Below, piece after piece: positions 27,934 to 35,704 of a DNA stretch of 64,000 nucleotides (positions are counted from its first letter, which is position 1; each line of letters starts with the position of its first letter). The stretch lies in contig JAGWRO010000024.1 in the NCBI GenBank assembly GCA_028876495.1, positions 108,818-172,817 on the forward strand, given 5' to 3'. The DNA comes from Bacteroidota bacterium (GTDB lineage: Bacteria > Bacteroidota > Bacteroidia > Chitinophagales > Chitinophagaceae). The notes beneath the pieces were generated by a model. It was not told the origin of the DNA. It was given only the letters and a program-made list of their open reading frames with translations, and searched no databases. A program made the position numbers and the translations under genes.

Positions 27934-28977
27934 TTATTTGAGCGCATCAAATATTTGACGCAATTCAGGCAAAGGAATTTTTTTGATGGATGCTTTTCCA
28001 ATATCATCCAGCACTACAAAATTCATATCAGTCCCTGATTTCTTTTTATCGTGCAACAAGATATTCCACGTTTTTTCTTTATCAATATTAAAAGCTACAG
28101 GCAGGTGATATTCAGAAAGAAGTTGCTTTACTTTTTCGGTATGCGCTTTTGAAAACCCGTTTATTTTTTCTGAAATAATACAAGCAGCTATCATGCCGAT
28201 GCTGATTGCACTTCCGTGAGGCAGTTTAGCAGTATTTTCAATGGCGTGACCAATGGTGTGCCCGAAATTGAGTAATTTTCTTTCACCGGTTTCATACTCA
28301 TCATTCACTACCACATTGTATTTTATCTCTACATTCTGCTGAATTAATTTTCCGATATTTTCCCGGGAAGAATGAAAATAATCAAGCGACTTCTCCTGCA
28401 ACAATTGAAACATCGGCTCATCTTTTATACACGCATGTTTAATGATTTCTGCAAAACCATTGATCCATTCTTTTTCCGGAAGTGTTTCCAAAAATGAATA
28501 ATCATACAATAAGAACTGCGGGTGATTGATCACTCCAACGAGGTTTTTATACACACCCACATCTACGCCGTTCTTCCCACCAATGCTTGCATCTACCATC
28601 GCTAAAATACTCGTGGGAACAAAACCGAATTTTAATCCGCGCATATAAACCGAGGCAGCATAACCGGTGATATCAGTTACAACGCCACCGCCCACGCCAA
28701 TAATGATCGTCTGACGATCGGCATTAAATTCAATCAGTTGTTCAATAACTTCATCAACTGCTTGTTGATTTTTGTATTGTTCACCGGCTTGTATTACGAT
28801 CGTCCTCCAACCGGAAAACTTTTCAGTTTGCTTTGCAAAAATATTTTCGTCAGTAATGAGGATTGTGTTTTCTTTATCAACCATGTCCTGCAACATTCCA
28901 AAGCTGGTATCGAAATATACACTTACAGATCTGTCAGAAAACCGGTATTCTTTTTCAACCATTTCTTTATTCTTCAT
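27934..28977 (-). CDS. aroB: 3-dehydroquinate synthase
   Basis: NAD+-dependent cyclisation of DAHP to 3-dehydroquinate. 347 residues with GGGVVTDITGYAASVYMRG (NAD site), PTSILAMVDASIGGKNGVD, and the zinc-ligand region LLNFGHTIGHAIE. Its start overlaps the end of the DAHP synthase/chorismate mutase gene by 11 bp, so it is translationally coupled to the enzyme that makes its substrate. Confidence 0.95.
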   Translation of the reverse strand: MKNKEMVEKEYRFSDRSVSVYFDTSFGMLQDMVDKENTILITDENIFAKQTEKFSGWRTIVIQAGEQYKNQQAVDEVIEQLIEFNADRQTIIIGVGGGVVTDITGYAASVYMRGLKFGFVPTSILAMVDASIGGKNGVDVGVYKNLVGVINHPQFLLYDYSFLETLPEKEWINGFAEIIKHACIKDEPMFQLLQEKSLDYFHSSRENIGKLIQQNVEIKYNVVVNDEYETGERKLLNFGHTIGHAIENTAKLPHGSAISIGMIAACIISEKINGFSKAHTEKVKQLLSEYHLPVAFNIDKEKTWNILLHDKKKSGTDMNFVVLDDIGKASIKKIPLPELRQIFDALK

Positions 28978-30058
28978 TCATTATTTTATTTTGATGGTTG
29001 ATACTTTCCATATGAACGGCATCAAAATATTTGGTAATAAAATCTTTGCTCAAGTCTAATTTTTCTCCCTTTACAAAAGCCTTCGCAAGAATTTCATTCC
29101 AACGATTGGTTTGTAAAATGGTGATGTTGTTTTCCCTTTTATATTCACCAATTTTATTAGAGATCTTCATTCGTTGCCCGAGAAGCGACATCAATTCATC
29201 ATCTACCTGGTTGATCTGTTCTCTTAATTTGGCCAATGCAGTTACAAATTCTTTTTCGTCTGTATTTTCAAAACGCCATTTCAAATGATCAAGCATTTCA
29301 GATAATCTTTCAGGTGTTATTTGTTGTTTTGAATCACTCCACGCCTTATCCGGATCCATGTGCGTTTCAATCATCAATCCGCCAAAATCAAGGTCAATAC
29401 TTTTTTGAGCAATATCCTGTAATCCTGTTCTGTTACCGCATATATGCGAAGGATCGCAAATGAGAAGCATGTCAGGAAACCTTCTTTTCATTTCGATCGG
29501 CAAATGCCACATCGGTGCATTCCTGTATTCGGTATTCCCATAATTTGAAAACCCACGATGGATCATTCCTATATCTTTCACCCCTACTTTCTGCAAACGC
29601 TCAATGCCGCCGCTCCATAGTTCAAGATCAGGGTTGATCGGATTTTTTATCAATACAGGCACATCAATTCCCCGCAATGCATCACAAACTTCCTGCACAC
29701 TAAAAGGATTTACAGTAGTCCTCGCTCCTATCCAAAGGATATCCACATCAAATTGCAAAGCCATCTCCACATGTTTTGCTGTTGCCACTTCTACTGCAAT
29801 CGGAAGCCCCGAAACTTTCTTTGCCTGTGCAAGCCATGGCAAACCTTTTACACCAATTCCCTCGAACATTCCCGGCTTGGTTCTTGGTTTCCAGATACCT
29901 GCACGAAGTACATCTATCTTACCTGTTTTAGCAAGACGTGTAGCGGTTTCCACCACTTGTTCTTCCGTTTCAGCGCTGCAGGGGCCGCTGATGATCAATG
30001 GACGTTTGTTCCATTTTTCTTTTATTTCCTCTTTCATAGTTTTTGTTTCTGTTTGCAT
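28967..30058 (-). CDS. Bifunctional 3-deoxy-7-phosphoheptulonate synthase / chorismate mutase
   Basis: 363-residue fusion. Residues 18-255 are a type I-beta DAHP synthase (PLIISGPCSAE, LRAGIWKPRTKPGMFEG, IHRGFSNYG, CDPSHICGNR), making DAHP from PEP and erythrose-4-phosphate. Residues 270-355 are an AroQ-type chorismate mutase (LREQINQVDDELMSLLGQRMKISNKIGEYKR). The fusion joins the first pathway step to the branch point towards Phe and Tyr, a setting in which the mutase domain often provides feedback control. An alternative ATG seven codons downstream exists. It overlaps aroB by 11 bp. Confidence 0.93.
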   Translation of the reverse strand: MQTETKTMKEEIKEKWNKRPLIISGPCSAETEEQVVETATRLAKTGKIDVLRAGIWKPRTKPGMFEGIGVKGLPWLAQAKKVSGLPIAVEVATAKHVEMALQFDVDILWIGARTTVNPFSVQEVCDALRGIDVPVLIKNPINPDLELWSGGIERLQKVGVKDIGMIHRGFSNYGNTEYRNAPMWHLPIEMKRRFPDMLLICDPSHICGNRTGLQDIAQKSIDLDFGGLMIETHMDPDKAWSDSKQQITPERLSEMLDHLKWRFENTDEKEFVTALAKLREQINQVDDELMSLLGQRMKISNKIGEYKRENNITILQTNRWNEILAKAFVKGEKLDLSKDFITKYFDAVHMESINHQNKIMNEE

Positions 30059-30083
30059 TGTAAAATTAATTTTAAAAAGTTTA

Positions 30084-30101
30084 GTTATTTATTTGTTTAC
30101 T
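30084..30101 (-). repeat. 3'-end motif copy behind tyrA, inside the aromatic operon
   Basis: Sense reading AGTAAACAAATAAATAAC starts 3 nt after the tyrA stop and 26 nt before the DAHP synthase gene. Because it lies within an operon it is not simply a transcription end. Confidence 0.5.
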
Positions 30102-30104
30102 GTC

Positions 30105-30953
30105 CTACTTTATAATCCTTGATATTTTATTCGCGTTTTCCATCAGTTCTCTCAGGTAATCATAATTTTCTTTCTCAAGGCAACTTTTAAATTTTCTTAA
30201 TTGAGAAATATGTTCATTTAAAACATCCAATACATTTTCCCTGTTCTGCATAAAAATCGGCGCCCACATAGAAGGATTACTTTTTGCCAATCGCACAGTA
30301 CTTTCAAAACCACCGCCAGCCAATTCGAAAATCGCGTCTTCTTCTTTTTCCTTTTCCAAAACTGTATTCGCTAAGGCGAAAGAGGTGATATGAGAAATAT
30401 GGCTCACATAGGCCGCATGTATATCATGGTTTTCCGCATCCATATATGTTAGGTGCATACCCAATTCCCGGTAAATCTTTTCAACGGTTCGCAGCGCATC
30501 TTCATCACTTTTTTCTTTTTCGCAAATCACACACGACCTGCCTGTGAAAGCATCTCTCACAGCCGCTTCCGGACCGCTATATTCGGTTCCCCACATCGGA
30601 TGTGTTGCTACAAACCTTTTTCTTTTCGGATGATTTTCTAATGCTTTACACAATACGTATTTGGTAGATCCTGCATCGGCTACAATTTGTTTGTCAGTAA
30701 CCAAATTCATTATTTGTTCCATTACTGGAATCGTAACATCCACAGGAATGGCTACATAAATAAAATCGCTTTTCTTCACCGCTTCTTCCAATGGCAACGC
30801 TTCGTCAATAATCCCAAGTTCCTTGGCTTTATCTAAACTTGCCTGTGTTCTGCTAACGCCAATTATATTTTTTGCGAAGCCTTTCTCTTTTAAAGCCAGG
30901 GCAAAAGATCCGCTTATTAAACCAACACCTACTATGGTAACATTTTCGAACAT
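30105..30953 (-). CDS. tyrA: Prephenate dehydrogenase
   Basis: NAD(P)-dependent oxidative decarboxylation of prephenate to 4-hydroxyphenylpyruvate on the tyrosine branch. 282 residues with the Rossmann signature VGVGLISGSFALAL at the N-terminus, FVATHPMWGTEYSGP (active-site His in the THPM motif) and the helical C-terminal domain (SHISHITSFALA). There is no ACT domain, so feedback sensing probably lies elsewhere. It sits between the aminotransferase and DAHP synthase genes. Confidence 0.92.
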   Translation of the reverse strand: MFENVTIVGVGLISGSFALALKEKGFAKNIIGVSRTQASLDKAKELGIIDEALPLEEAVKKSDFIYVAIPVDVTIPVMEQIMNLVTDKQIVADAGSTKYVLCKALENHPKRKRFVATHPMWGTEYSGPEAAVRDAFTGRSCVICEKEKSDEDALRTVEKIYRELGMHLTYMDAENHDIHAAYVSHISHITSFALANTVLEKEKEEDAIFELAGGGFESTVRLAKSNPSMWAPIFMQNRENVLDVLNEHISQLRKFKSCLEKENYDYLRELMENANKISRIIK

Positions 30954-30967
30954 ATCAATTAATTAAT

Positions 30968-32167
30968 TCAATTCTTTATTTTTTGAATTCTGTTTATTGC
31001 TTCATCCAGTTTTTCTTCATTGGCACACAAACTCACTCTTACATATTGATTACCGGCAGTTCCGAAAATTCCTCCCGGGGTTATAAAAACATTTGATCCT
31101 TCCAATACTTCATCACTTAACTCAAACCCATCTTTGTAATTTCCGGGAATGGAGGCCCAAACAAATAATCCCGCCTGGTTTTTATCATAAGAACAATTCA
31201 ACAAATCCAATAAAGCAAATACTTTCTCACGTCTTTTTTTATAGACCGAATTTACAGAATCGTACCAATCCTGACCAAGTTCCAGGGCCTTTGCAGCAGC
31301 GAGTTGCAACGGCAAAAACATTCCGCTGTCCATATTACTTTTAAAGCGAAGTACTTCTTCAATTCTTTCTTTTGCACCACAAAGCATCCCGACTCTCCAG
31401 CCTGCCATATTATGACTTTTACTAAAAGAATTCAATTCAATAACCACTTCTTTTGCTCCTTCAACACTTAACAAACTCATCGGATGATCATTCAAAATGA
31501 AACTGTAAGGATTGTCGTGGCAAATAAGTATCTGATGTTTTTTTGCAAAAGAAATCAGTTCATCAAACATTTCCTTTGTTGGTAACTGCCCGGTGGGCAT
31601 TTGCGGATAATTTACAAACATCAGTTTTACCTTTTGCAAATCTATATTTTCCAATTCGTCAAAATCAGGGCACCAGTTATTTTCCTTTTTTAGCGTATAC
31701 GCGATAACGCTAGCTCCTGCAATTGTAGCGGCACTCTTATAAGTAGGATAACCGGGATTAGGAATTAATACTCCATCGCCCGGATTGATATACGTCATAC
31801 AAATATGCATGATACCTTCTTTACTTCCGATCAAAGGCAAAATTTCTGTATCAGGATTGAGATCAACGTTGTACCATTTTTTGTACCATTTGGAAATGGC
31901 ATTTCTAAGAACAGGGCTTCCTTTGTAATTCTGATAGCCATGCTGGTTAGGCTTTTTAGCTTCTTCTGCCAACGTCTTTATCACATCCGGATGGGGAGGA
32001 AGATCAGGGCTGCCAATACCCAGGTTGATCACACTTTTTCCGGCCTTATTCATTTCATCGATTTGCCTCAGTTTGGTTGAAAAATAATATTCTTCAATAC
32101 CCGAAAGACGATCCGATACTTTTGCCATTTTCTTTATTTCTGAATTATTTTCCTGAATTGCGTTCAT
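30968..32167 (-). CDS. PLP-dependent aminotransferase (class I/II), aromatic operon
   Basis: 399 residues with fold-type I aminotransferase motifs: INLGIGSPDLPPHP, LIPNPGYPTYKS, CHDNPYSFI and the PLP lysine K250 in NSFSKSHNMAGWRVGM. Its position between pheA and tyrA suggests transamination of phenylpyruvate and 4-hydroxyphenylpyruvate, although this subfamily also includes LL-diaminopimelate and other aminotransferases. An alternative start at 32128 (MAKVSDRLSGIEEYYF) fits the family's N-terminus well. Confidence 0.88.
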   Translation of the reverse strand: MNAIQENNSEIKKMAKVSDRLSGIEEYYFSTKLRQIDEMNKAGKSVINLGIGSPDLPPHPDVIKTLAEEAKKPNQHGYQNYKGSPVLRNAISKWYKKWYNVDLNPDTEILPLIGSKEGIMHICMTYINPGDGVLIPNPGYPTYKSAATIAGASVIAYTLKKENNWCPDFDELENIDLQKVKLMFVNYPQMPTGQLPTKEMFDELISFAKKHQILICHDNPYSFILNDHPMSLLSVEGAKEVVIELNSFSKSHNMAGWRVGMLCGAKERIEEVLRFKSNMDSGMFLPLQLAAAKALELGQDWYDSVNSVYKKRREKVFALLDLLNCSYDKNQAGLFVWASIPGNYKDGFELSDEVLEGSNVFITPGGIFGTAGNQYVRVSLCANEEKLDEAINRIQKIKN

Positions 32168-32190
32168 CTCTTTTCATTTAAACAAATTTG

Positions 32191-33024
32191 TTAACCTGCG
32201 TTTTTCCCGTTTTTATAAACACCATATACCTTAATATCTGCAGTTAAGGGTTTTATATTTTTAATTACTTCATTTAGTTGTTCAAGGTGTGTAAATTCAC
32301 AATCTACATGAAAAGAATACCTCCAGTCGCTTCCCGGGATCGGCATAGATTGCAGTTTGCTTAAATTCACATCAGCTTCAGAAATTTTGGTAAGCACCTT
32401 TGCCAGGCTTCCTTTTGAATGATCTGTCTGAAAAATTAAAGAAGCTTTGTTCGCATCATTTATTTCTTTTACTGTAGCCGCGTTTTCCAATACCCAAAAC
32501 CTGGTGTAGTTATTTTTTTGTGTGTGAATATTTGGAGCGATCATTTCCAATTGATAAAGTTCAGCTGCCAGTTCGCCTGCAATGGCCGCGATGTGCTTAC
32601 TCTTATGTTGGTGCACATGCCGGGCACTAAGCGCGGTATCTTCTGTTTCAATTAATTTCCAGTTGTATTTTTCCAAAAAATCGGAACATTGCAGCAGCGC
32701 CATCGGATGAGAATGAACTTCCCTGATATCTTCTAATGTAACACCGGGGTTGACCATTAAATGTTGATTTACCTGCAGGTAAATTTCTCCCACAATTTTC
32801 AAATTGCTTTTTTGCAACAAATTGTAATTAGGTAATATGCTTCCGGCTATAGAATTTTCTATTGCCATTAAACCACCATCACTTTGGCTTTTATCATCAG
32901 CGATTTTTATTACATCTCGGAAAGTTGAGCAACAAATTACTTCAACTTCGTTTCCGAAAAACTGGCGGGCCGCAGCCTGGTGAAAGCTGCCTTCAAAACC
33001 CTGTATGGCTATTTTCTTTTGCAT
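32191..33024 (-). CDS. pheA: Prephenate dehydratase
   Basis: Converts prephenate to phenylpyruvate. 277 residues: a catalytic domain (about 1-180) with IAIQGFEGSFHQAAARQFF, MAIENSIAGSILPNY and NYTRFWVLE, then an ACT domain (about 195-275) with KGSLAKVLTKISEADVNLSKLQSMPIPGSDW, the usual phenylalanine sensor. No chorismate mutase domain is present; that activity is in the DAHP synthase fusion. First structural gene of the aromatic operon. Its ATG directly follows the T-tract of a terminator hairpin, and a Phe/Tyr-rich leader peptide lies upstream, so attenuation by charged tRNA is likely. Confidence 0.94.
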   Translation of the reverse strand: MQKKIAIQGFEGSFHQAAARQFFGNEVEVICCSTFRDVIKIADDKSQSDGGLMAIENSIAGSILPNYNLLQKSNLKIVGEIYLQVNQHLMVNPGVTLEDIREVHSHPMALLQCSDFLEKYNWKLIETEDTALSARHVHQHKSKHIAAIAGELAAELYQLEMIAPNIHTQKNNYTRFWVLENAATVKEINDANKASLIFQTDHSKGSLAKVLTKISEADVNLSKLQSMPIPGSDWRYSFHVDCEFTHLEQLNEVIKNIKPLTADIKVYGVYKNGKNAG

Positions 33025-33025
33025 A

Positions 33026-33058
33026 AAAACAAAAATCCCGGCGATTTGTGCCGGGATT
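33026..33058 (-). terminator. Attenuator terminator directly before pheA
   Basis: On the minus strand AATCCCGGC (33058-33050) pairs with GCCGGGATT (33042-33034) across a 7-nt loop, followed by TTTGTTTTT up to the pheA start codon. A GC-rich stem plus T-tract between the leader and the first structural gene is the expected 3:4 hairpin of an attenuator. Confidence 0.85.
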
Positions 33059-33086
33059 CTCTATTGTTATTCTGTCTTTTCAGTTT

Positions 33087-33164
33087 TTAACAAGCCGATC
33101 CCGGACTATTTCTAAAATAGGAGCTAAAATAAAAGAAGCCGGTATTTGCTTTTGTGATCGTCAT
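33087..33164 (-). CDS. Phe/Tyr-rich leader peptide of the aromatic operon attenuator
   Basis: A 25-codon open reading frame, ATG at 33162-33164 and TAA at 33087-33089. Residues 10-17 read F-F-Y-F-S-S-Y-F, so four of eight codons are Phe and two are Tyr (33114-33137). It is followed by codons Pro-Gly-Ser containing CCGGGAT (33104-33098), which can pair with ATCCCGG of the downstream terminator's first arm. Stalling at the Phe/Tyr codons when Phe- or Tyr-tRNA is scarce would free this segment to form an antiterminator. Analogous in logic to enterobacterial pheL, but no sequence relation is claimed. Confidence 0.8.
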   Translation of the reverse strand: MTITKANTGFFYFSSYFRNSPGSAC

Positions 33165-33198
33165 TGCATCGCAAATGTAAGAGCTAAATTGAATTCAA

Positions 33199-33206
33199 CA
33201 AATTTA
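33199..33206 (-). promoter_or_regulatory. Candidate -7 promoter box of the aromatic operon
   Basis: Minus-strand TAAATTTG matches TAnnTTTG; a TTTG lies 15 bp further upstream (33222-33225), slightly closer than the usual -33 spacing. Transcription would begin near 33193, giving a leader of about 170 nt that includes the leader peptide and attenuator. Confidence 0.55.
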
Positions 33207-33471
33207 TTTTTAATTTTTTACCAAAAAATTTCAAACAATTGACAATTTTGGCTGAAAAATTCTAATGTTACAACAACTATAGAAGATTTTATGAAATAAG
33301 AATTGGTAGAATTTGTTGATTTGCTGGTAAGTAAAATGATTAGTTAAGAGTAAGCACTAAATCATTGATCGGCCAATTTGCTTAAAGTCTTCGAAAAGGG
33401 ACACTGCCTGAGACAGAATTTATTTTCTTTAATTTTCCTCATCTATATTTTTTCCAATCAATCAAACCCAT

Positions 33472-33564
33472 TTAGTAGTCAGAAAATATATAAGTGGTAA
33501 TTACCAATATTATTATTAAAAAGGTAAGCCATCCTGCCATTATTCTTTTTTTCCTATTAGGCAT
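33472..33564 (-). CDS. Possible small membrane peptide (30 aa)
   Basis: Minus-strand ATG to TAA. The peptide has a basic start (NRKKR) followed by one hydrophobic helix (GWLTFLIIILVITTYIF) and ends SDY. The positive-inside charge and single-span layout suit a small membrane protein, but there is no recognisable ribosome site or homolog, and AT-rich DNA can produce such frames by chance. Confidence 0.3.
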   Translation of the reverse strand: MPNRKKRIMAGWLTFLIIILVITTYIFSDY

Positions 33565-33611
33565 AATCAATATTTAAAATCTGAGTAAGTAATTATATTA
33601 AGATTTCTCTC

Positions 33612-33747
33612 AGGCCGCTTTTTCTATAACAAAGTCTCAGTCTCTTTTCGAAAAACCAACAATTGAAAAAATAAGAAAGTGTAAAGGTGAAGATGCCGCC
33701 AATGATCCGTAAATAGCAACGTACTCCAGCCAAACCAAAAAGGAATT
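33612..33747 (-). pseudogene. Decayed fragment of a LysE-like transporter gene
   Basis: DNA at 33690-33708 matches 35122-35140 of the intact LysE-like gene at 18 of 19 positions, and 33709-33747 then matches 35288-35326, as if about 147 bp between had been deleted. Weaker similarity extends left to about 33612. Orientation is the same as in the intact gene. Homology ends at the stop codon of the adjoining DUF4143 ATPase gene, which suggests a breakpoint linked to that gene's arrival. Confidence 0.6.
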
Positions 33748-34924
33748 ATTCGACATCCGATATATTTTTTTCTTTAAAATCTGCATTCCTGAAATTGACT
33801 ATCCCATTTTCGGGTGTATTAATATTTATTTCGCCATCATAAATTACCTGGGTAGATACAACCTGCTTACCCACTGCCTTTCTAAAATAATCCAGGTTTG
33901 CAGTAAAATTTTTGTGAAAGCTCCTGGCAGATTTCACTTCATAAGCATACAAACTGTTCCCTTTTTCCGATATCATATCTACTTCGTGCTGTGATTGATC
34001 GCGGTAATAAAACAGGTTAGGCAATTTCCCTGCATTAAAACGCATTTTTATAAATTCTAAAACCACGAGGTTTTCAAAAATGGCGCCACGTAAGGGATGT
34101 ACTGACAATTGCTTTTCGTTTTCTATCCCTAATAAAAAGCAAACTAATCCTGTGTCGTAAAAATAAAGCTTAGGTGATTTTACAAGCCTTTTACCTATAT
34201 TCCGGTAAAACGGCGGTAAACGAAAAAGAATGTAAGAAGCTTCCAGCGTGCTCAGCCATTCCTTAACGGTAGGCACTGAAACGCCTACTTCATTGGAAAG
34301 CGCAGAAGCATTTAGTTCCGTACCTGTCCTACCCGCACATAAGCGAATAAAGATTTGAAAGCGCGTCATATCTTTTACATTCAGCAATTGCCTTACATCA
34401 CGCTCTATATAAGTGTTATAATAATTTCTACTTACATCCTGTACGGGTATTTTTTTAGCCCACACGGCAGGATAGCCGCCATTGAGCAAGATAGTATCTG
34501 TATCAATTTTTATTCTATTTCCTAACTCAACCAAAGACAATGGTAATAGGGTTAGCAAGGCTGCCCTTCCGGCTAAGGATTGGGTGATTTTTTCCATCAG
34601 GGAAAAATTACTACTGCCTGTCAATATAAATTTTGCAATATCCGAAGCATCCGAAACCACCTGGATATAAGAAAAAAGTTCGGGATACTGCTGCGCTTCA
34701 TCTATGATTAAACCCGCGGCATATTGCTGCAAAAAAGCTTTAGGCGCAAGTGCAATTTGTTCCCGTAGGCCGATGTCTTCCAGGTTTACATAATGATAAC
34801 CTGGAAATTGCTTTTTGCAGAGTGTAGTCTTGCCTGATTGCCGTGGTCCGGTCACCACTAATACCGGGTATAATGCGGACAACCTTTCTAATTCCTGATG
34901 CAGTACCCTGTTAATAAATGACAT
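33746..34924 (-). CDS. AAA_14 / DUF4143 ATPase
   Basis: 392 residues. The N-terminal P-loop ATPase has GPRQSGKTTL (26-35), YVNLED and the Walker B-like LIIDEAQQYPELF, then FILTGSSNFSLM. The C-terminal DUF4143 half contains a winged-helix-like segment (ALSNEVGVSVPTVKEWLSTLEASYIL), LYFYDTGLVCFLLGI and YYRDQSQHEVDMI, a nuclease-like D...E-V-D pattern. This family is widespread and mobile-looking in Bacteroidota and archaea, with unclear function. The gene lies between a LysE relic and the intact LysE-like gene, with a 14-bp inverted repeat just before its ATG. Confidence 0.85.
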   Translation of the reverse strand: MSFINRVLHQELERLSALYPVLVVTGPRQSGKTTLCKKQFPGYHYVNLEDIGLREQIALAPKAFLQQYAAGLIIDEAQQYPELFSYIQVVSDASDIAKFILTGSSNFSLMEKITQSLAGRAALLTLLPLSLVELGNRIKIDTDTILLNGGYPAVWAKKIPVQDVSRNYYNTYIERDVRQLLNVKDMTRFQIFIRLCAGRTGTELNASALSNEVGVSVPTVKEWLSTLEASYILFRLPPFYRNIGKRLVKSPKLYFYDTGLVCFLLGIENEKQLSVHPLRGAIFENLVVLEFIKMRFNAGKLPNLFYYRDQSQHEVDMISEKGNSLYAYEVKSARSFHKNFTANLDYFRKAVGKQVVSTQVIYDGEININTPENGIVNFRNADFKEKNISDVE

Positions 34925-34932
34925 ATCAAACT

Positions 34933-34969
34933 TTTGACAGATTTAAGGTTGAACTTTAAATCTGTCAAA
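34933..34969. repeat. 14-bp inverted repeat at the DUF4143 ATPase start
   Basis: TTTGACAGATTTAA (34933-34946) and TTAAATCTGTCAAA (34956-34969) are perfect complements separated by 9 nt. The inner end lies 8 bp before the ATG. It could be an autoregulatory operator, a translation-blocking hairpin or one end of a mobile unit. Confidence 0.75.
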
Positions 34970-35011
34970 GATACAAGTCATTACATTAAAAGCCCGATAT
35001 TAATCTGTAAC

Positions 35012-35026
35012 ATTTGTTTGTTTACT
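35012..35026 (-). repeat. 3'-end motif copy behind the LysE-like gene
   Basis: Sense reading AGTAAACAAACAAAT, 17 nt after the stop of the LysE-like gene. Confidence 0.5.
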
Positions 35027-35043
35027 CTAAATACAAAAAGCTT

Positions 35044-35700
35044 TTACACCGCTTCTTGTATTTTCTTCATTCCATCTTTATGCAACAGGATTTTAATAAG
35101 AAATATAACAGCGGTTACAGCAAAGATGCCACCAATGATCCAGTTCATTAAATTTTGATTGCCGTGCAGTTTTTGAACAATCCATTTGCCTCCGAAAATA
35201 AAAACACAATTTCCTAAAAGAGTTCCCAATCCTATTCCAACAATATATATGTTGTAAAAAGAGTTTTTAGGCAGCAAAATATTTTTGGTAAAAAGCACCG
35301 TGCTCCAGCCAAACCAAAAAGGGATTTGCATCGGGCTGATAGCACTTAACATAGCGCCCAGCAAAAACCGGTTGATGTTATTATTAAGCATTACATTTTT
35401 TGCATGATGAGGTTGCATTGCAGCCACAAAACTTCCAACGGCAAGAGCGACAACTATTCCCAATGTGATCCATTCCATCCAGCGAAATAATTTTTTTTGC
35501 TTGCGTACCCAATTGATTCCTACCAAAGAAATACGCACATACACCATCTCAACCGATAAAGAGCCCAATGAAAATAAAATGGCATTTTGAACACTTTCCT
35601 GAACGCTTATCTGCATAGCCGCCACATTCAAAGTCCCTAATGGAAGTGTGCCTAAAAAGCTTACGATCATCCCCCAGAAAAAAACTTTTACTAATGGCAT
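35044..35700 (-). CDS. LysE family transporter
   Basis: 218 residues, six hydrophobic segments, with the LysE-family N-terminal pattern FLGTLPLGTLNVAAMQISVQESVQNAILFSLGSLSVEMVYV and a C-terminal half containing SPMQIPFWFGWSTVLF. LysE/RhtB-type proteins export amino acids. The frame opens at 35721; the ATG at 35700, 5 bp after the YceI stop, gives the typical N-terminus and suggests a YceI-LysE operon. A decayed copy of the 3' part of this gene lies 1.4 kb away beyond the DUF4143 ATPase. Confidence 0.78.
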   Translation of the reverse strand: MPLVKVFFWGMIVSFLGTLPLGTLNVAAMQISVQESVQNAILFSLGSLSVEMVYVRISLVGINWVRKQKKLFRWMEWITLGIVVALAVGSFVAAMQPHHAKNVMLNNNINRFLLGAMLSAISPMQIPFWFGWSTVLFTKNILLPKNSFYNIYIVGIGLGTLLGNCVFIFGGKWIVQKLHGNQNLMNWIIGGIFAVTAVIFLIKILLHKDGMKKIQEAV

Positions 35701-35704
35701 AGCA

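Larger units (their letters stand above)
33165..33745. other. Accessory intergenic region upstream of the aromatic operon
   Basis: About 580 bp without a large gene. From left to right it holds the aromatic operon promoter, a 3'-motif-like copy (33311-33325, AGCAAATCAACAAAT on the minus strand), a possible 30-codon membrane peptide (33472-33564) and the decayed LysE-like fragment adjoining the DUF4143 ATPase gene. Confidence 0.5.

Noticed and set aside
33026..33206. T-box or metabolite riboswitch in front of pheA
   Set aside because: No T-box sequence or riboswitch core was seen; the coding leader with Phe/Tyr codons and competing stems explains the region.
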